A stretch of 64,000 bases of DNA from Archangium violaceum (GCF_016887565.1 NZ_CP069396.1:12816001-12880000), one strand, 5' to 3'. Positions 7,799 through 15,588 are shown, counted from the first letter of the stretch. The notes: a model not told the origin generated them from the letters alone. Translations and numbers: made by a program.

Positions 7799-8185
7799 AT
7801 GATTCGACGCATTGTCGTTTCTTGTACGGGGGCCCTCGCCCTCTGGTTGTCGGGGTGTGCCAACTGCGAGCAATTGCAGGAGGCCGCCCAAACCCTCGTC
7901 TCCGACTACGCCCGCTGCCGCCCCGGCGACTCCTGTCAGACCGTCGATCTGCTCGCCCTCGCCGGCGGTCAGAGCTGTCTGGGCGCCTTCCAATGTTTCG
8001 GCGCGCTCAACTCGAAGGCGAATCTCACCGCGTTCCAACAGCGGGCCCAACTGCTCTCCCAGAGAGCCGCCGTCGTCTGTCTTCCCGGCGAGTGCGTCAC
8101 CGCCGCCTGTCTCGACCCCAGGGAGCTCGAGCCCGTCTGCGATACCGAGCTCGGCCAATGTGTACTGGTACCGCGTGAGCCGTAG
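7799..8185 (+). CDS. Small cysteine-rich lipoprotein
   Basis: This 128-residue protein starts with a lipoprotein signal peptide (basic MIRR, hydrophobic stretch, lipobox LSGC with Cys20). The mature part has at least ten cysteines in pairs (NCEQL, YARC, DSC, SCLGAFQC, VCLPGEC, AACLD, VCDTE, GQC), suggesting a compact disulfide-bonded domain on the envelope. I chose the ATG at 7799, which gives the complete signal peptide and has a GGAGGG ribosome site just before it. It matches no domain I recognise; many myxobacteria encode short Cys-rich lipoproteins of unknown role. It is downstream of the sit locus but separated by a hairpin repeat, so it is probably not part of it. Confidence 0.7.
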   Translation: MIRRIVVSCTGALALWLSGCANCEQLQEAAQTLVSDYARCRPGDSCQTVDLLALAGGQSCLGAFQCFGALNSKANLTAFQQRAQLLSQRAAVVCLPGECVTAACLDPRELEPVCDTELGQCVLVPREP

Positions 8186-8205
8186 TCGGCCGCATCCGCG
8201 AGTGA

Positions 8206-8444
8206 CCCGCCCACGGAGGGATTGGAGCTCAGGGCCGGCAGGTCGTCGTCGTCATCCCCAGCTTCCTGGACGACCTGCGCTACCTCGCCAATGAGCTCTA
8301 CGACTCCTGGCACGTCGCGGCGAGAAGGAGGACGGGGCCGTGCTCGTCATCGCGCTCCTCATGGCCACGTTCGGCGTCCTCGCGGTCCTCGGACGCCGCT
8401 GGGACGAGGCCAGAGCCCCCCTCAGGTCTGATAGAGTTGGATGA
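8206..8444 (+). pseudogene. Frameshifted fragment of a small membrane protein
   Basis: Two adjoining reading frames both look coding by base composition but need a single frameshift to join. The first gives QVVVVIPSFLDDLRYLANEL then YDSWHV. The second gives EDGAVLVIALLMATFGVLAV followed by LGRRWDEA, a membrane segment with a basic stop-transfer end. No start codon with a ribosome site is present, and the end overlaps the 3' end of the VOC gene on the other strand. I read it as a decayed gene end; the parent family is not recognisable. Confidence 0.35.
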
Positions 8445-8805
8445 GGTTGCCGCACGTATCGTCGAGGACGACGAGGGTGACCGCTCCCATCTTCATGGGC
8501 TCCGACTTGAACACCACGCCCAGATTCTTCAGCCGCTCGTACTCCTTGTGCACATCGTCGACGGCGAAGGCCGTCAACGGTATCCCCTGCTCATGAAGGG
8601 CTTTCTGGTACGTCTTCGAGGCCGGGTTCTCGTTCGGCTCGAGGACCAGCTCGATATCCTCTGGCCCCTCGGGCGAGACAACCGTCAGCCATTTGAACTT
8701 CCCCAAGGGGATGTCGTGCTTCTTCACGAAGCCGAGGACCTTTGTATAGAACTCGAGAGCCTTCTCCTGGTCATCGACCATGATGCTCGTCAGCTTGATC
8801 TTCAT
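8422..8805 (-). CDS. VOC (glyoxalase) family protein
   Basis: This 127-residue vicinal-oxygen-chelate protein starts MKIKLTSIMVDDQEKALEFY, followed by TKVLGF, with the later block IELVLEPNEN and an ending VVLDDTCGNLIQLYQT. This arrangement is that of the common single-domain glyoxalase-like proteins of about 120-130 residues. The metal-ligand pattern is incomplete: the usual first-strand His is replaced (TSIMV), which is common in non-enzymatic or divergent members. The start at 8805 is set by the family N-terminus. Its 5' end overlaps the out-of-frame tail of a GrpB remnant at 8771-9082, showing that two unrelated gene ends have been joined here. Confidence 0.85.
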   Translation of the reverse strand: MKIKLTSIMVDDQEKALEFYTKVLGFVKKHDIPLGKFKWLTVVSPEGPEDIELVLEPNENPASKTYQKALHEQGIPLTAFAVDDVHKEYERLKNLGVVFKSEPMKMGAVTLVVLDDTCGNLIQLYQT

Positions 8806-9082
8806 GACGGCCTCCGTGTTCGCTGTCGGGGCGCGAAGCTGACAGCCGCGCCTCGGACTGTCCAGCGGGAGTGCCAGGACCCTCCAGCACTCCACGGATG
8901 AAGTCATCCTTCGCCAGCGAGTAGTCGCCGGCGTTCGTGATGCCCCGCGAGACAATCTCCCGCTTGCGCGCCACGTAGGCGTCCCGAAGCGAGACGTCCG
9001 CGCTCAGCCGCTCCCGGAAGCGGCGCTGCGATGCCACCTCCGGCCCGTCCACCGGAATGACGTGCACATGCAGGGACCGATG
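8771..9082 (-). pseudogene. C-terminal remnant of a GrpB (UPF0157) family gene
   Basis: The frame encodes HRSLHVHVIPVDGPEV, then a FRERL, DAYVARKREI and DYSLAKDDFIRGVL series. This is the C-terminal half of a GrpB-type protein, a nucleotidyltransferase-fold family that normally begins some 90 residues earlier. The upstream half is absent: just before the His-rich segment the sequence changes frame to a short MFETVSR reading behind a strong GGAGGAGG site. The frame also runs on past the natural end into the VOC gene. It is therefore a broken gene. Confidence 0.55.
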
Positions 9083-9147
9083 ATGCGGCTGACGGTCTCG
9101 AACATCGCTCCCTCCTCCTTCCCAGCAATGCGAGCGGCCTCGTGGGC

Positions 9148-10137
9148 TCAGGCGGGCTTCATGAGCGCGCCCGTCTCCGGACGGGTGCTCTTCATCTCCC
9201 TCGCCAGCGCCTCGAACGTGCGGCGGATGCCTTCCTCGTAGGACGTCTTGCGCACCTCGCCCAGCAGCCCGCGCAGCGCTGAGTCGTCCATCAACACCGG
9301 CGTGGTCTGCAGGTACTCCATCTCGGCGAGCTCGCGCATGAAGCGGTTGAACAGACCGATGGCACGCACCATCCAGGGGCCCGCGACGCGGTACTTCGGA
9401 GGCCTCCCCATGTGCGCGAAGATGCGCTCGACCAGCTCGCGCTGCGTGGTGACCCCCGCCCCCGCCAGGTTCCAGGCCCGCCCGTACGCACGCGGCTCGT
9501 CCGCCAGTGCCGTGACGACCGGTCCCACGTCCGGCACGAAGACGTACTCGTGCGGCGTGTCGATGGGCCCGATGAGGTCGGCGCGCCTGCCCGCCAGCGC
9601 CGCCTCGAAGGCCGAGTGCAGGAAGCTGCGCTCGACATGCGGGCCGTAGAAGTCCGGCAGCCGCAGAATGGTCGTCTGGAGGCCGCGCTGGCCGTGCGCC
9701 CCGAGCACCAGGTCCTCCTGCGCCTTGCGCATCCGGCCCTTGAAGGTGTGCGGCTCGCGCGGATGGTTCTCGTCCACCCGCTCCGTCCTCGGCCGCCCGA
9801 AGGGATACACCGTGCCGATCTGCACCAGCTTCGACACCCCCGCCGCCATCGCCCCCTCGAGCGTCTGGCGCATCAGCACCGGGTGCTTCTGGAACTCCCA
9901 GTACGGCACTCCAATCAGGTAGACGAGCGTCTCCACGCCCTCGGCCGCCGCACGGACCGACGCCGGATCCTCCGGGTTCCAGGTGACGATCTCCGCCAGC
10001 GGATCCGCCCCGAACTGCGCCTCCAGCGGGCCCCTCGAACGCCCCACGACCCGGTAGGCACGGCCCTGCGCCCGCAGCGCGCTCGCCACACTGCCACCAA
10101 TGGCTCCCCCAGCTCCGAACAGCGCGATCTTCCCCAT
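9148..10137 (-). CDS. NAD(P)-dependent epimerase/dehydratase-like reductase (extended SDR)
   Basis: This 329-residue Rossmann-fold protein begins MGKIALFGAGGAIGGSVASA, with the dinucleotide-binding glycine pattern within residues 7-14. VTWNPEDPASV, VETLVYLIG and the VQIGTVYPFGR region follow the order of NAD-dependent epimerases and atypical SDRs. No canonical YxxxK is evident (TVYPFGRP sits near the usual Tyr), so it may be an atypical SDR. The start at 10137 matches the Rossmann N-terminus. It is transcribed away from the TetR regulator at 10244 across a shared 106-bp control region with tandem inverted repeats. It is therefore likely the main target of that repressor and inducible by an unknown small molecule. 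Confidence 0.8.
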   Translation of the reverse strand: MGKIALFGAGGAIGGSVASALRAQGRAYRVVGRSRGPLEAQFGADPLAEIVTWNPEDPASVRAAAEGVETLVYLIGVPYWEFQKHPVLMRQTLEGAMAAGVSKLVQIGTVYPFGRPRTERVDENHPREPHTFKGRMRKAQEDLVLGAHGQRGLQTTILRLPDFYGPHVERSFLHSAFEAALAGRRADLIGPIDTPHEYVFVPDVGPVVTALADEPRAYGRAWNLAGAGVTTQRELVERIFAHMGRPPKYRVAGPWMVRAIGLFNRFMRELAEMEYLQTTPVLMDDSALRGLLGEVRKTSYEEGIRRTFEALAREMKSTRPETGALMKPA

Positions 10138-10171
10138 GATTGCTCCCCTTTTTGAACAGCCGGACACTTTA

Positions 10172-10198
10172 TGAACACCGTTCACCGAACACCGTTCA
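10172..10198. promoter_or_regulatory. Tandem inverted-repeat operator between the reductase and TetR genes
   Basis: Two adjacent imperfect palindromes, TGAACACCGTTCA (10172-10184) and CGAACACCGTTCA (10186-10198), each have five-base arms around ACC and are spaced 14 bp centre to centre. They lie midway between the divergent starts at 10137 and 10244. Tandem short inverted repeats in such a place are what a TetR dimer pair would bind. Confidence 0.6.
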
Positions 10199-10243
10199 TT
10201 TAGCGATGGCCGTTCGCGCCGTCAAGCCTTAGAGTCGATATTC

Positions 10244-10891
10244 ATGGGCATCACGGAGCGAAAGCAGCGCCAGAAGGCGGAGCTGCGAGAGCACATCCTG
10301 ACGGCGGCGCGAGACATCGTGCTCCGGGAGGGCTTTGGCGGGCTGTCGATGAGGAAGCTCGCGGAGGCGGTGGAGTACGCACCGGCCACGCTGTACGTGC
10401 ACTTCCAGAACCGGGATGAGATTGCCCGGGAGCTGAGCAGGCGGGGGTTCCAGGAGCTGCTGGGCTTCTTCGAGCCCGTGGTGGGAATCGCCGATCCGCT
10501 GGAGCGGCTGCGCGCGGTGGCCGAGGCCTACGTGCGCTTCGGGATGGGCCACCCGGAGACGTACCGGCTCGTCTTCATGGAGGACCCGAAGCTCAGCAGC
10601 GCGGTGCTCCATGGTGGACCGGACGACCCCGGCGCGCGCTCCTTCCACGTGCTGGAGGCGGCCTTCGAGGAGCTCGCGGCGCAGGGTCGGCTCGCCGCGG
10701 ACGCGGATCCCCGCCGGCTCGCCGAGGTGTTCTGGACCGGAGTCCACGGCGTGGTGAGCCTCAAGCTCACCTGCACCAACTTCCTCCAGACTCCCGCCGA
10801 GGCGCTCACCGACACCTTCACGCGCACGTTCCTCGACGGACTGCCCAAGCCTTCATCGCGCTCGCCGACGCAGGGCAACGCGAGTACATGA
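10244..10891 (+). CDS. TetR/AcrR family transcriptional regulator
   Basis: This 215-residue protein has an N-terminal helix-turn-helix (REHILTAARDIVLREGFGGL, then SMRKLAEAVEYAPATLYVHF) in the standard TetR position, residues 14-60. A helical ligand domain follows, ending with VFWTGVHGVVSLKLT, a pattern of the WHG-type TetR C-terminal domain. It should repress the divergent reductase gene and itself through the repeats at 10172-10198. The true TetR sequence seems to end near TFTRTFLDGL. The last ~15 residues (PKPSSRSPTQGNAST) are read out of frame from an unrelated fragment fused downstream, so the native C-terminus has been replaced. Its stop overlaps an ATG at 10888. Confidence 0.85.
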   Translation: MGITERKQRQKAELREHILTAARDIVLREGFGGLSMRKLAEAVEYAPATLYVHFQNRDEIARELSRRGFQELLGFFEPVVGIADPLERLRAVAEAYVRFGMGHPETYRLVFMEDPKLSSAVLHGGPDDPGARSFHVLEAAFEELAAQGRLAADADPRRLAEVFWTGVHGVVSLKLTCTNFLQTPAEALTDTFTRTFLDGLPKPSSRSPTQGNAST

Positions 10892-11238
10892 AGCGGCTCC
10901 GCCTGCGCGTGCCCTTCTACAGCATCGAGGCTTGGCTCTATCAGAACACCCGTGAGGCCAGACGCCTCTGCGAGGAGACGGGCTGCAAGCAGTGCCATGA
11001 GAAGCTCGCGGGCTGGGAGCAGAACCGCGCGAGCCTCGACGAGGTCATCCGCCCCAAGGGTGAACTCTGCTTCCAGGACACGCACAACGCGCACCTGGCA
11101 TCCTCGGGCTTCCCGGTCAGGGAGGCCTTCGCAGCCGAAGCGTCCTTCACTCATGCCGTCGAAGGGCTCCTCGAATGCGACGAACTCACGACCGCCCTGG
11201 AGCGGACCTACGCCACTCCTGAGCCACGGTCCCACTGA
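10843..11238 (+). pseudogene. C-terminal fragment of an unidentified gene fused to the TetR 3' end
   Basis: Open frame AQAFIALADAGQREYMKRLR continues to VPFYSIEAWLYQNTREARRL and ends at 11238. The coding pattern begins before the first ATG (10888) and runs inside the 3' end of the TetR gene in another frame, so the fragment has lost its own start. It resembles the C-terminal half of small TOPRIM-like/DUF4276-like proteins with a SIEAWL motif, but I am not certain of the family. A 116-residue product from 10888 is formally possible, translationally coupled to TetR by an ATGA overlap. I favour a truncated relic because the motif-bearing region normally follows a longer N-terminal domain. Confidence 0.5.
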
Positions 11239-11260
11239 GTCCTCGGAGTGTGTCGAGGGC

Positions 11261-12205
11261 TCACGGGAACGTCACACCGTCGAGGAACTCGACCCTGGCC
11301 CCGCCTTCCTGGCTCCACAGTTTCAGGGTGAAGGCGCCGCGCGCCTCGTGCTCCGTCGCCTCCACCTCCACCACGACGCGCAACGTCCTCCCAGGAGGAA
11401 TCGTCTCCAGCGGCCAGATGCTGAGGGGCCTCAACTCCACGTGATTGGAGCCCGCCAGCACCGCACCGGCCGGCGTCCAGGCCCGCGTCCCCGTGTTCTC
11501 GACCTCCACCTTCACGGCCAGCCGCGCCACCTTCTGCCCTCTCTCCGTGCGCTCAGTGGGGGAGCGGTAGCTGCGCGCTGACAGGAATTGGAGCGTGTTG
11601 CCCGGACGTGCGGTGACGGCGTCACCGATGTCCTTGGAGGCAACGCCCCCTTCTCCCATGAGCTCGTGGGCGATGAGGCCCGTGAGCCCCATCTGCCCAG
11701 CGCATTCGGCCTGGACGCGTGCCTTCTCCTCCCGGCATTGCCGCGCTTCGGCCCGTGCCTGCTGCTCGCCCTGCCGATAGGACGCGAGCGTGCGCGGCTG
11801 GCGCAGCACCTCCACCAGTCGTTCGGCCTGGAAGGGGTGCACCACCAGCCAGAAGGTGGCGCTCGCGGGTGCCGCGCCGTCCTGGAAGTAGACCGTCACC
11901 GGCACGCGTTCCCCATCGGTCAATGCTTCCGAGGGGATGAGGGTCAGGGACGCCGTTCCTCCATCCACCACCCGGAAACGTTCCGGCCCGGCCAGTTGCA
12001 CGCGCGCCACCCGCGAGTCGAAGACAAAAGTGGTGGACACCTCCGGGTGGATGCACACCTCTCCCTGTTTGCCCGAGGCATCCGCCGTCAGCTCCAGGTG
12101 GCGCGTGCCCATCTCGCAGACAGGGAGTGGCGACTGCGCGGCGGCATTGGTGGGCACCGCGAGCAGAGCCCATCCCACGAGGGCGGCGGAAGACAGGGCG
12201 AACAC
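11261..12205 (-). CDS. DUF2381 family exported protein
   Basis: This 314-residue protein has a signal peptide (hydrophobic ALSSAALVGWALLAVP, with NAAAQS at the likely cleavage site). It matches the myxobacterial DUF2381 family, whose members are commonly encoded beside Pkn-type Ser/Thr kinases; here one starts at 14220 upstream. The beta-rich N-terminal half (EVCIHPEVSTTFVFDSRVAR, VTVYFQDG) is followed by a coiled segment (QQARAEARQCREEKARVQAE). A C-terminal beta domain (VKVEVENTGTRAWTPAGAVL, then a PGRTLRVVVEVEA stretch) completes it. The start is GTG with a GGAGG site 11 bases upstream. It is probably periplasmic; its role is unknown. It could be the periplasmic partner of the kinase's extracytoplasmic domain, which is inference from conserved proximity. 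Confidence 0.82.
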   Translation of the reverse strand: MFALSSAALVGWALLAVPTNAAAQSPLPVCEMGTRHLELTADASGKQGEVCIHPEVSTTFVFDSRVARVQLAGPERFRVVDGGTASLTLIPSEALTDGERVPVTVYFQDGAAPASATFWLVVHPFQAERLVEVLRQPRTLASYRQGEQQARAEARQCREEKARVQAECAGQMGLTGLIAHELMGEGGVASKDIGDAVTARPGNTLQFLSARSYRSPTERTERGQKVARLAVKVEVENTGTRAWTPAGAVLAGSNHVELRPLSIWPLETIPPGRTLRVVVEVEATEHEARGAFTLKLWSQEGGARVEFLDGVTFP

Positions 12206-12336
12206 GGAGCGAGGACCTCCAGCGCGAGCGGAAGAGACTGGAAAAGTCGGCCTCTAGCACATTTCCTCCCCGGTAGTGCATGGGATGCACTCATCGCCCG
12301 GGGCGCTCCGCACGTGGACCCGCCACCTGAAGAGGG

Positions 12337-12410
12337 GGACCTTCCGGTCGCGCATCGGACGAACTGGTCCGACAGTCAGACCAGTTGCACCCAAGCGAGC
12401 CCGGGACCTC
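12337..12410 (+). repeat. Dispersed ~75-bp element, copy A
   Basis: This stretch matches 58853-58928 in inverted orientation along its full length, by eye well over 75% identical. Its core is an inverted repeat AACTGGTC (12362-12369) / GACCAGTT (12379-12386) with a 9-base loop. It lies between the kinase gene and the DUF2381 gene. Confidence 0.7.
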
Positions 12411-12441
12411 CCCCTCTCCCGACAGGACCTCCCCGCCTGGC

Positions 12442-14220
12442 CTAGTCGAAGCGGTCCACCACCCGCACCCGTGCGACGGGGCTGACCAGCACATTTCCCG
12501 GCGGCTCGCTACCGGGCTTGAGCTCGAGACCAACGTTGTTGCTCGTATCCAGCAACTCCATGCACACCCGGTACGTCTCCCCGCTGGGCGTATGGGCCGT
12601 GGTGAAGCGACCGTACACGCGGTTCTCCCCGAAGTAGAGCCGCCCGGAGAGTCGGGTGTTGGTCGGCAGTGCTATCTGGCCCTGGGCGTTTACCCAGTGG
12701 CCACCAACACGAACCGACGAGTCTTCGCGCACGGGGACGGGCCTGCCCCGTACGGCGGACCAATCGACGGGGCTCTTTTCTCCGATGCGCAGGCCGAGTA
12801 TCTCCGTCATGATCTTCACGGCGCCCGCCGGGCACTCCTGGGGTAGAGGCTCCTGGAGCACCGGCGGCACCTGCTGCTGCGCACTCAAGCAGGCCTGCAG
12901 CGCGACTCCCGTCAAACCCAGACACACGTTGCGCGCGACGCTCCCCGCGCTCCTGGACTGTGTTTCCTTCTGGGAGCCGGTCGTCTTCTGCTGCTTCTTC
13001 ACGGGGGCTCTGTCCTTTCCGGACGCCGCGGGCGAGGCGGCGGCCGCGGGGGGTGGCTCCACCGGCGGCGGAGTCGCGGCCCGTGCAGATTCCGGCGCGG
13101 GCCCCGGGAGCGCCACTTCCTGGCCAGCACTGGCCTCCCGTGTTGGCTGCCTGGCGGGCGACGTGCTGGGTGAAGCGCTCGTGGCCGCCTCGCGCCCGGC
13201 CCTCCACTGCCCCACGAGCCACCCGCCGCCCAGCACCAGCCCCAGACCCACGCCCGTCCAGGCCGCCGCACGCCGCACTCGCGCCCATCGTTTGTCGGCC
13301 GTACGCGCCCCGCCTCGCAGTGGCACCTTCCAGGATGCGTCCGCCCGGGCCCTCAGTGTCTCCAATGCCGCACACAACGCCGCCGCGCCCGGGTAGCGGT
13401 CCTCGGGCTTCTTCTCCAGCAACCGCAGGCACACCTCTTCCACCGCCCCGGGCACTCTCGGGTTGACGAGGTGCGGCGGCAAGGGCGCCCGGTTCAGCAC
13501 GGCCTCCACGTCCACGTTGCCGTGCGCGCCCAGGAAAAAGGGGTCGCGCCCTGTCAGCAACCGGTAGAAGACGACGCCCACCGCGTACAGGTCGTCTCCC
13601 ACCCCGGCCCGGTAATGCGCGCCCCGCACATCCTTGTTCTCCCGGCCGAAGTGCCACGCCTCGGGGCTGCGGTACTGGGGCGTGTCCGGGGGAAACAGTC
13701 CCTGAGTGATGGTCCGCGCCCCAACGTAGTAACCCACCCCGAAATCCACCAGCACCGCCTGCCCGTCACTGCGGCGCACCAGGATGTTGGCTTCCTTCAC
13801 GTCCCGGTGCACCACCTGCGCCTCGTGCACCACCGCCAGGGCTCGTGCCACCTCCAGCACCCTGTCCACCACCTGGCTCGTGTCCACGTCGTGCTCGCGC
13901 GCCCAGACGTCCAGCGTCACGCCGTCCACCAACTCCTGCTTCAGGTAGACGAAGCGGGGGTCCTTGTCGGGCCAGCTGCCCGCGCCCAGCACCCGCGCCA
14001 GGTTGGGGTGGTGCTGGTGCAGGCGCGAGCCAATGAGGGCCTCGCGCCAGGCTCTATCCTCTCCTCTCTCCAGCGGCACCATCTTGAGGGCAGCGCGGCG
14101 TCCTTCGGGGCCACGCACCTGGTACACGGTGCCGAAGCCGCCCGCGCCCAACACCGCCTCCACCACGTCCGCGCCAATGCGCGTGCCGGGCGGCAGTGGA
14201 GGGGTGTCGAGCGCACTCAT
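12442..14220 (-). CDS. Transmembrane eukaryote-like Ser/Thr protein kinase (Pkn type)
   Basis: This 592-residue kinase has a complete Hanks-type catalytic domain at residues ~15-295: glycine loop GAGGFGTVY (25-33), catalytic Lys46, HRDVKEANIL with catalytic Asp140, DFG at 159-161, and activation-segment TPQYRSPEAWHF. A single membrane segment (GVGLGLVLGGGWLVG, near 325) is followed by a long Pro/Ala-rich linker and a C-terminal extracytoplasmic domain of ~190 residues. It contains three Cys (NVCLGL, QACLS, EECPAG-like ECPAG) and a beta-rich end (GRLYFGENRVYGRFTT). It should phosphorylate cytoplasmic proteins in response to an envelope signal. The downstream DUF2381 gene, 236 bp away, is the usual neighbour of such kinases, although repeat copy A sits between them. 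Confidence 0.92.
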   Translation of the reverse strand: MSALDTPPLPPGTRIGADVVEAVLGAGGFGTVYQVRGPEGRRAALKMVPLERGEDRAWREALIGSRLHQHHPNLARVLGAGSWPDKDPRFVYLKQELVDGVTLDVWAREHDVDTSQVVDRVLEVARALAVVHEAQVVHRDVKEANILVRRSDGQAVLVDFGVGYYVGARTITQGLFPPDTPQYRSPEAWHFGRENKDVRGAHYRAGVGDDLYAVGVVFYRLLTGRDPFFLGAHGNVDVEAVLNRAPLPPHLVNPRVPGAVEEVCLRLLEKKPEDRYPGAAALCAALETLRARADASWKVPLRGGARTADKRWARVRRAAAWTGVGLGLVLGGGWLVGQWRAGREAATSASPSTSPARQPTREASAGQEVALPGPAPESARAATPPPVEPPPAAAASPAASGKDRAPVKKQQKTTGSQKETQSRSAGSVARNVCLGLTGVALQACLSAQQQVPPVLQEPLPQECPAGAVKIMTEILGLRIGEKSPVDWSAVRGRPVPVREDSSVRVGGHWVNAQGQIALPTNTRLSGRLYFGENRVYGRFTTAHTPSGETYRVCMELLDTSNNVGLELKPGSEPPGNVLVSPVARVRVVDRFD

Positions 14221-14342
14221 GGCGCCCCCGCGCCGACGCTGTTTGCACCAGGGGAATGGCGATGTGAGGTCATGGGACTACCTCCCAGGACCTCAACTTA
14301 GCAGGTTCTGTGACGCGGCTCTCACCTCAAGTGCGTCAGGTA

Positions 14343-14375
14343 CCCTCACCCCAGCCCTCTCCCGGAGGGAGAGGG
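14343..14375 (+). repeat. Dispersed hairpin repeat, copy 2
   Basis: CCCTCACCCC is followed after two bases by CCCTCTCCC, GGA, GGGAGAGGG, a perfect 9-bp stem. It lies in the divergent gap between the Ser/Thr kinase and the PLP enzyme, so here it cannot be a simple shared 3' terminator. Confidence 0.8.
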
Positions 14376-14474
14376 GGCATACACACCTCCTGATGCGCGG
14401 AAGTAGCTTCAACGAGGGCCCTTCTCCCACCCGTGGAGGTACCCTCCCGTCCTCGTTTTAAACAGACACCCGAC

Positions 14475-15440
14475 ATGAGCACGGACCTCCTCCCCTCCCA
14501 CGTCTTCGCCGCCCGCCGCGGCATCGCTCCCTACATCCGCCACACTCCCCTCGAGCACAATTCCTCGCTCTCGAAGCTCGCGGACTCCCCCGTCTTCCTC
14601 AAGCTGGAGAACCTCCAGGTCACCGGCAGCTTCAAGCCCCGTGGCTCCCTCCACAAGGTCCTCTCCGTCCGCGCCTCCCAGCCCCACGCCGAGTTCATCG
14701 CCCCCACCGCCGGCGGCCATGGCATCGGCCTCGCCTACGCCGCCGCCACCCTCGGCGCCAGGGCCCATATCTACCTGCCCCGCTCCGCCGACCCCGACAA
14801 GCTCCGCCTCATCCAGGACTACGGCGCCCGCATCGAGTACTTCGACAGCGTCCCCCAGGCCCGCGAGGCCGCTCGCCGCGTCGCCTCCGAGCAGGGCTAT
14901 ACCTTCCTCTCCGCCTACAACGACCGTCACATGATGGAGGGCGGTGGCACCGTCGCCCTCGAAATCCTCGAGGACTGCCCCCACGTCGAGACCGTCCTCG
15001 TCGGCGTCGGCGGCGGCGGACTCCTCGCCGGCATGGGCGTCGTCCTCAAGGCAGCCAACCCCCGCATCCGCCTCATCGGCGTCCAGCCCGAATCCTCCGC
15101 CGTCCTCGCCCAATGGCATCGCGCCGGTCAGCCCGTCGACGTCCACGACCTCCGCCCCTCCATCGCCGAGGGCATCGGCGCCCAGGTCGAGCGCGACCTG
15201 CTCCCCTGGCCCTACCTCCAGCGCCTCGTCGATGAGTTCGTGCTCGTCTCCGATGACGAGCTGCGCGAGGCCATGCGCTGGTGCGTCGCCGACACCAAGT
15301 ACGTCATCGAGCCCTCCGCCGCCGCTGGACTCGCCGCCCTGCGCAAGCTGCTTCCCCGCTCCCTCGGCCCCACCGCCATCGTCCTCACCGGCCGCAATGT
15401 CTCGTGGCGCCGCTTCGAGGATCTGGTCCGGCCCTCCTGA
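14475..15440 (+). CDS. PLP-dependent fold-type II lyase (threonine/serine dehydratase-like)
   Basis: This 321-residue enzyme has the PLP-binding SFKPRGS with Lys54, a phosphate-side segment TAGGHGIG (residues 78-85) in place of the SSGNH-type loop, and a C-terminal glycine loop GVGGGGLLAGMG. It resembles threonine dehydratases and hydroxyaspartate dehydratases without an ACT regulatory domain. The altered TAGGHG segment argues against a standard IlvA. EPSAAAGLAAL and VLTGRNVS near the end also fit the family. The start at 14475 matches the family N-terminus; the frame is open 14 codons further up. Codon choice is striking: it prefers C-ending codons (CTC, GCC, CGC, GTC) where most neighbours use more CTG, GCG and GTG, which may indicate a different origin. 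A strong hairpin follows at 15447-15487. Confidence 0.82.
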   Translation: MSTDLLPSHVFAARRGIAPYIRHTPLEHNSSLSKLADSPVFLKLENLQVTGSFKPRGSLHKVLSVRASQPHAEFIAPTAGGHGIGLAYAAATLGARAHIYLPRSADPDKLRLIQDYGARIEYFDSVPQAREAARRVASEQGYTFLSAYNDRHMMEGGGTVALEILEDCPHVETVLVGVGGGGLLAGMGVVLKAANPRIRLIGVQPESSAVLAQWHRAGQPVDVHDLRPSIAEGIGAQVERDLLPWPYLQRLVDEFVLVSDDELREAMRWCVADTKYVIEPSAAAGLAALRKLLPRSLGPTAIVLTGRNVSWRRFEDLVRPS

Positions 15441-15446
15441 AAACAC

Positions 15447-15487
15447 ACGGGGTGGGGGCACCGGAACCTCCGGCACCCCCACCCCGT
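15447..15487 (+). terminator. Long perfect GC hairpin after the PLP enzyme gene
   Basis: Arms ACGGGGTGGGGG (15447-15458) and CCCCCACCCCGT (15476-15487) are perfectly complementary over 12 bp, with an inner CCGG/CCGG pairing. It begins seven bases after the stop at 15440, which suits a terminator, although no T-run follows. Confidence 0.65.
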
Positions 15488-15555
15488 CACTTCACCCGAG
15501 CTCTACTGGAGTGTTCACGAAGTCCTTGGACAGGGTCCGAGGGCCCGTGGATGTC

Positions 15556-15588
15556 CCCTCTCCCTCTGGGAGAGGGCTAGGGTGAGGG
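15556..15588 (-). repeat. Dispersed hairpin repeat, copy 3
   Basis: CCCTCTCCC, TCT, GGGAGAGGG, then CTAGGGTGAGGG. This is the reverse orientation of copies 1, 2 and 4. It lies in the gap between the converging PLP enzyme and OmpA-family genes. Confidence 0.8.
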
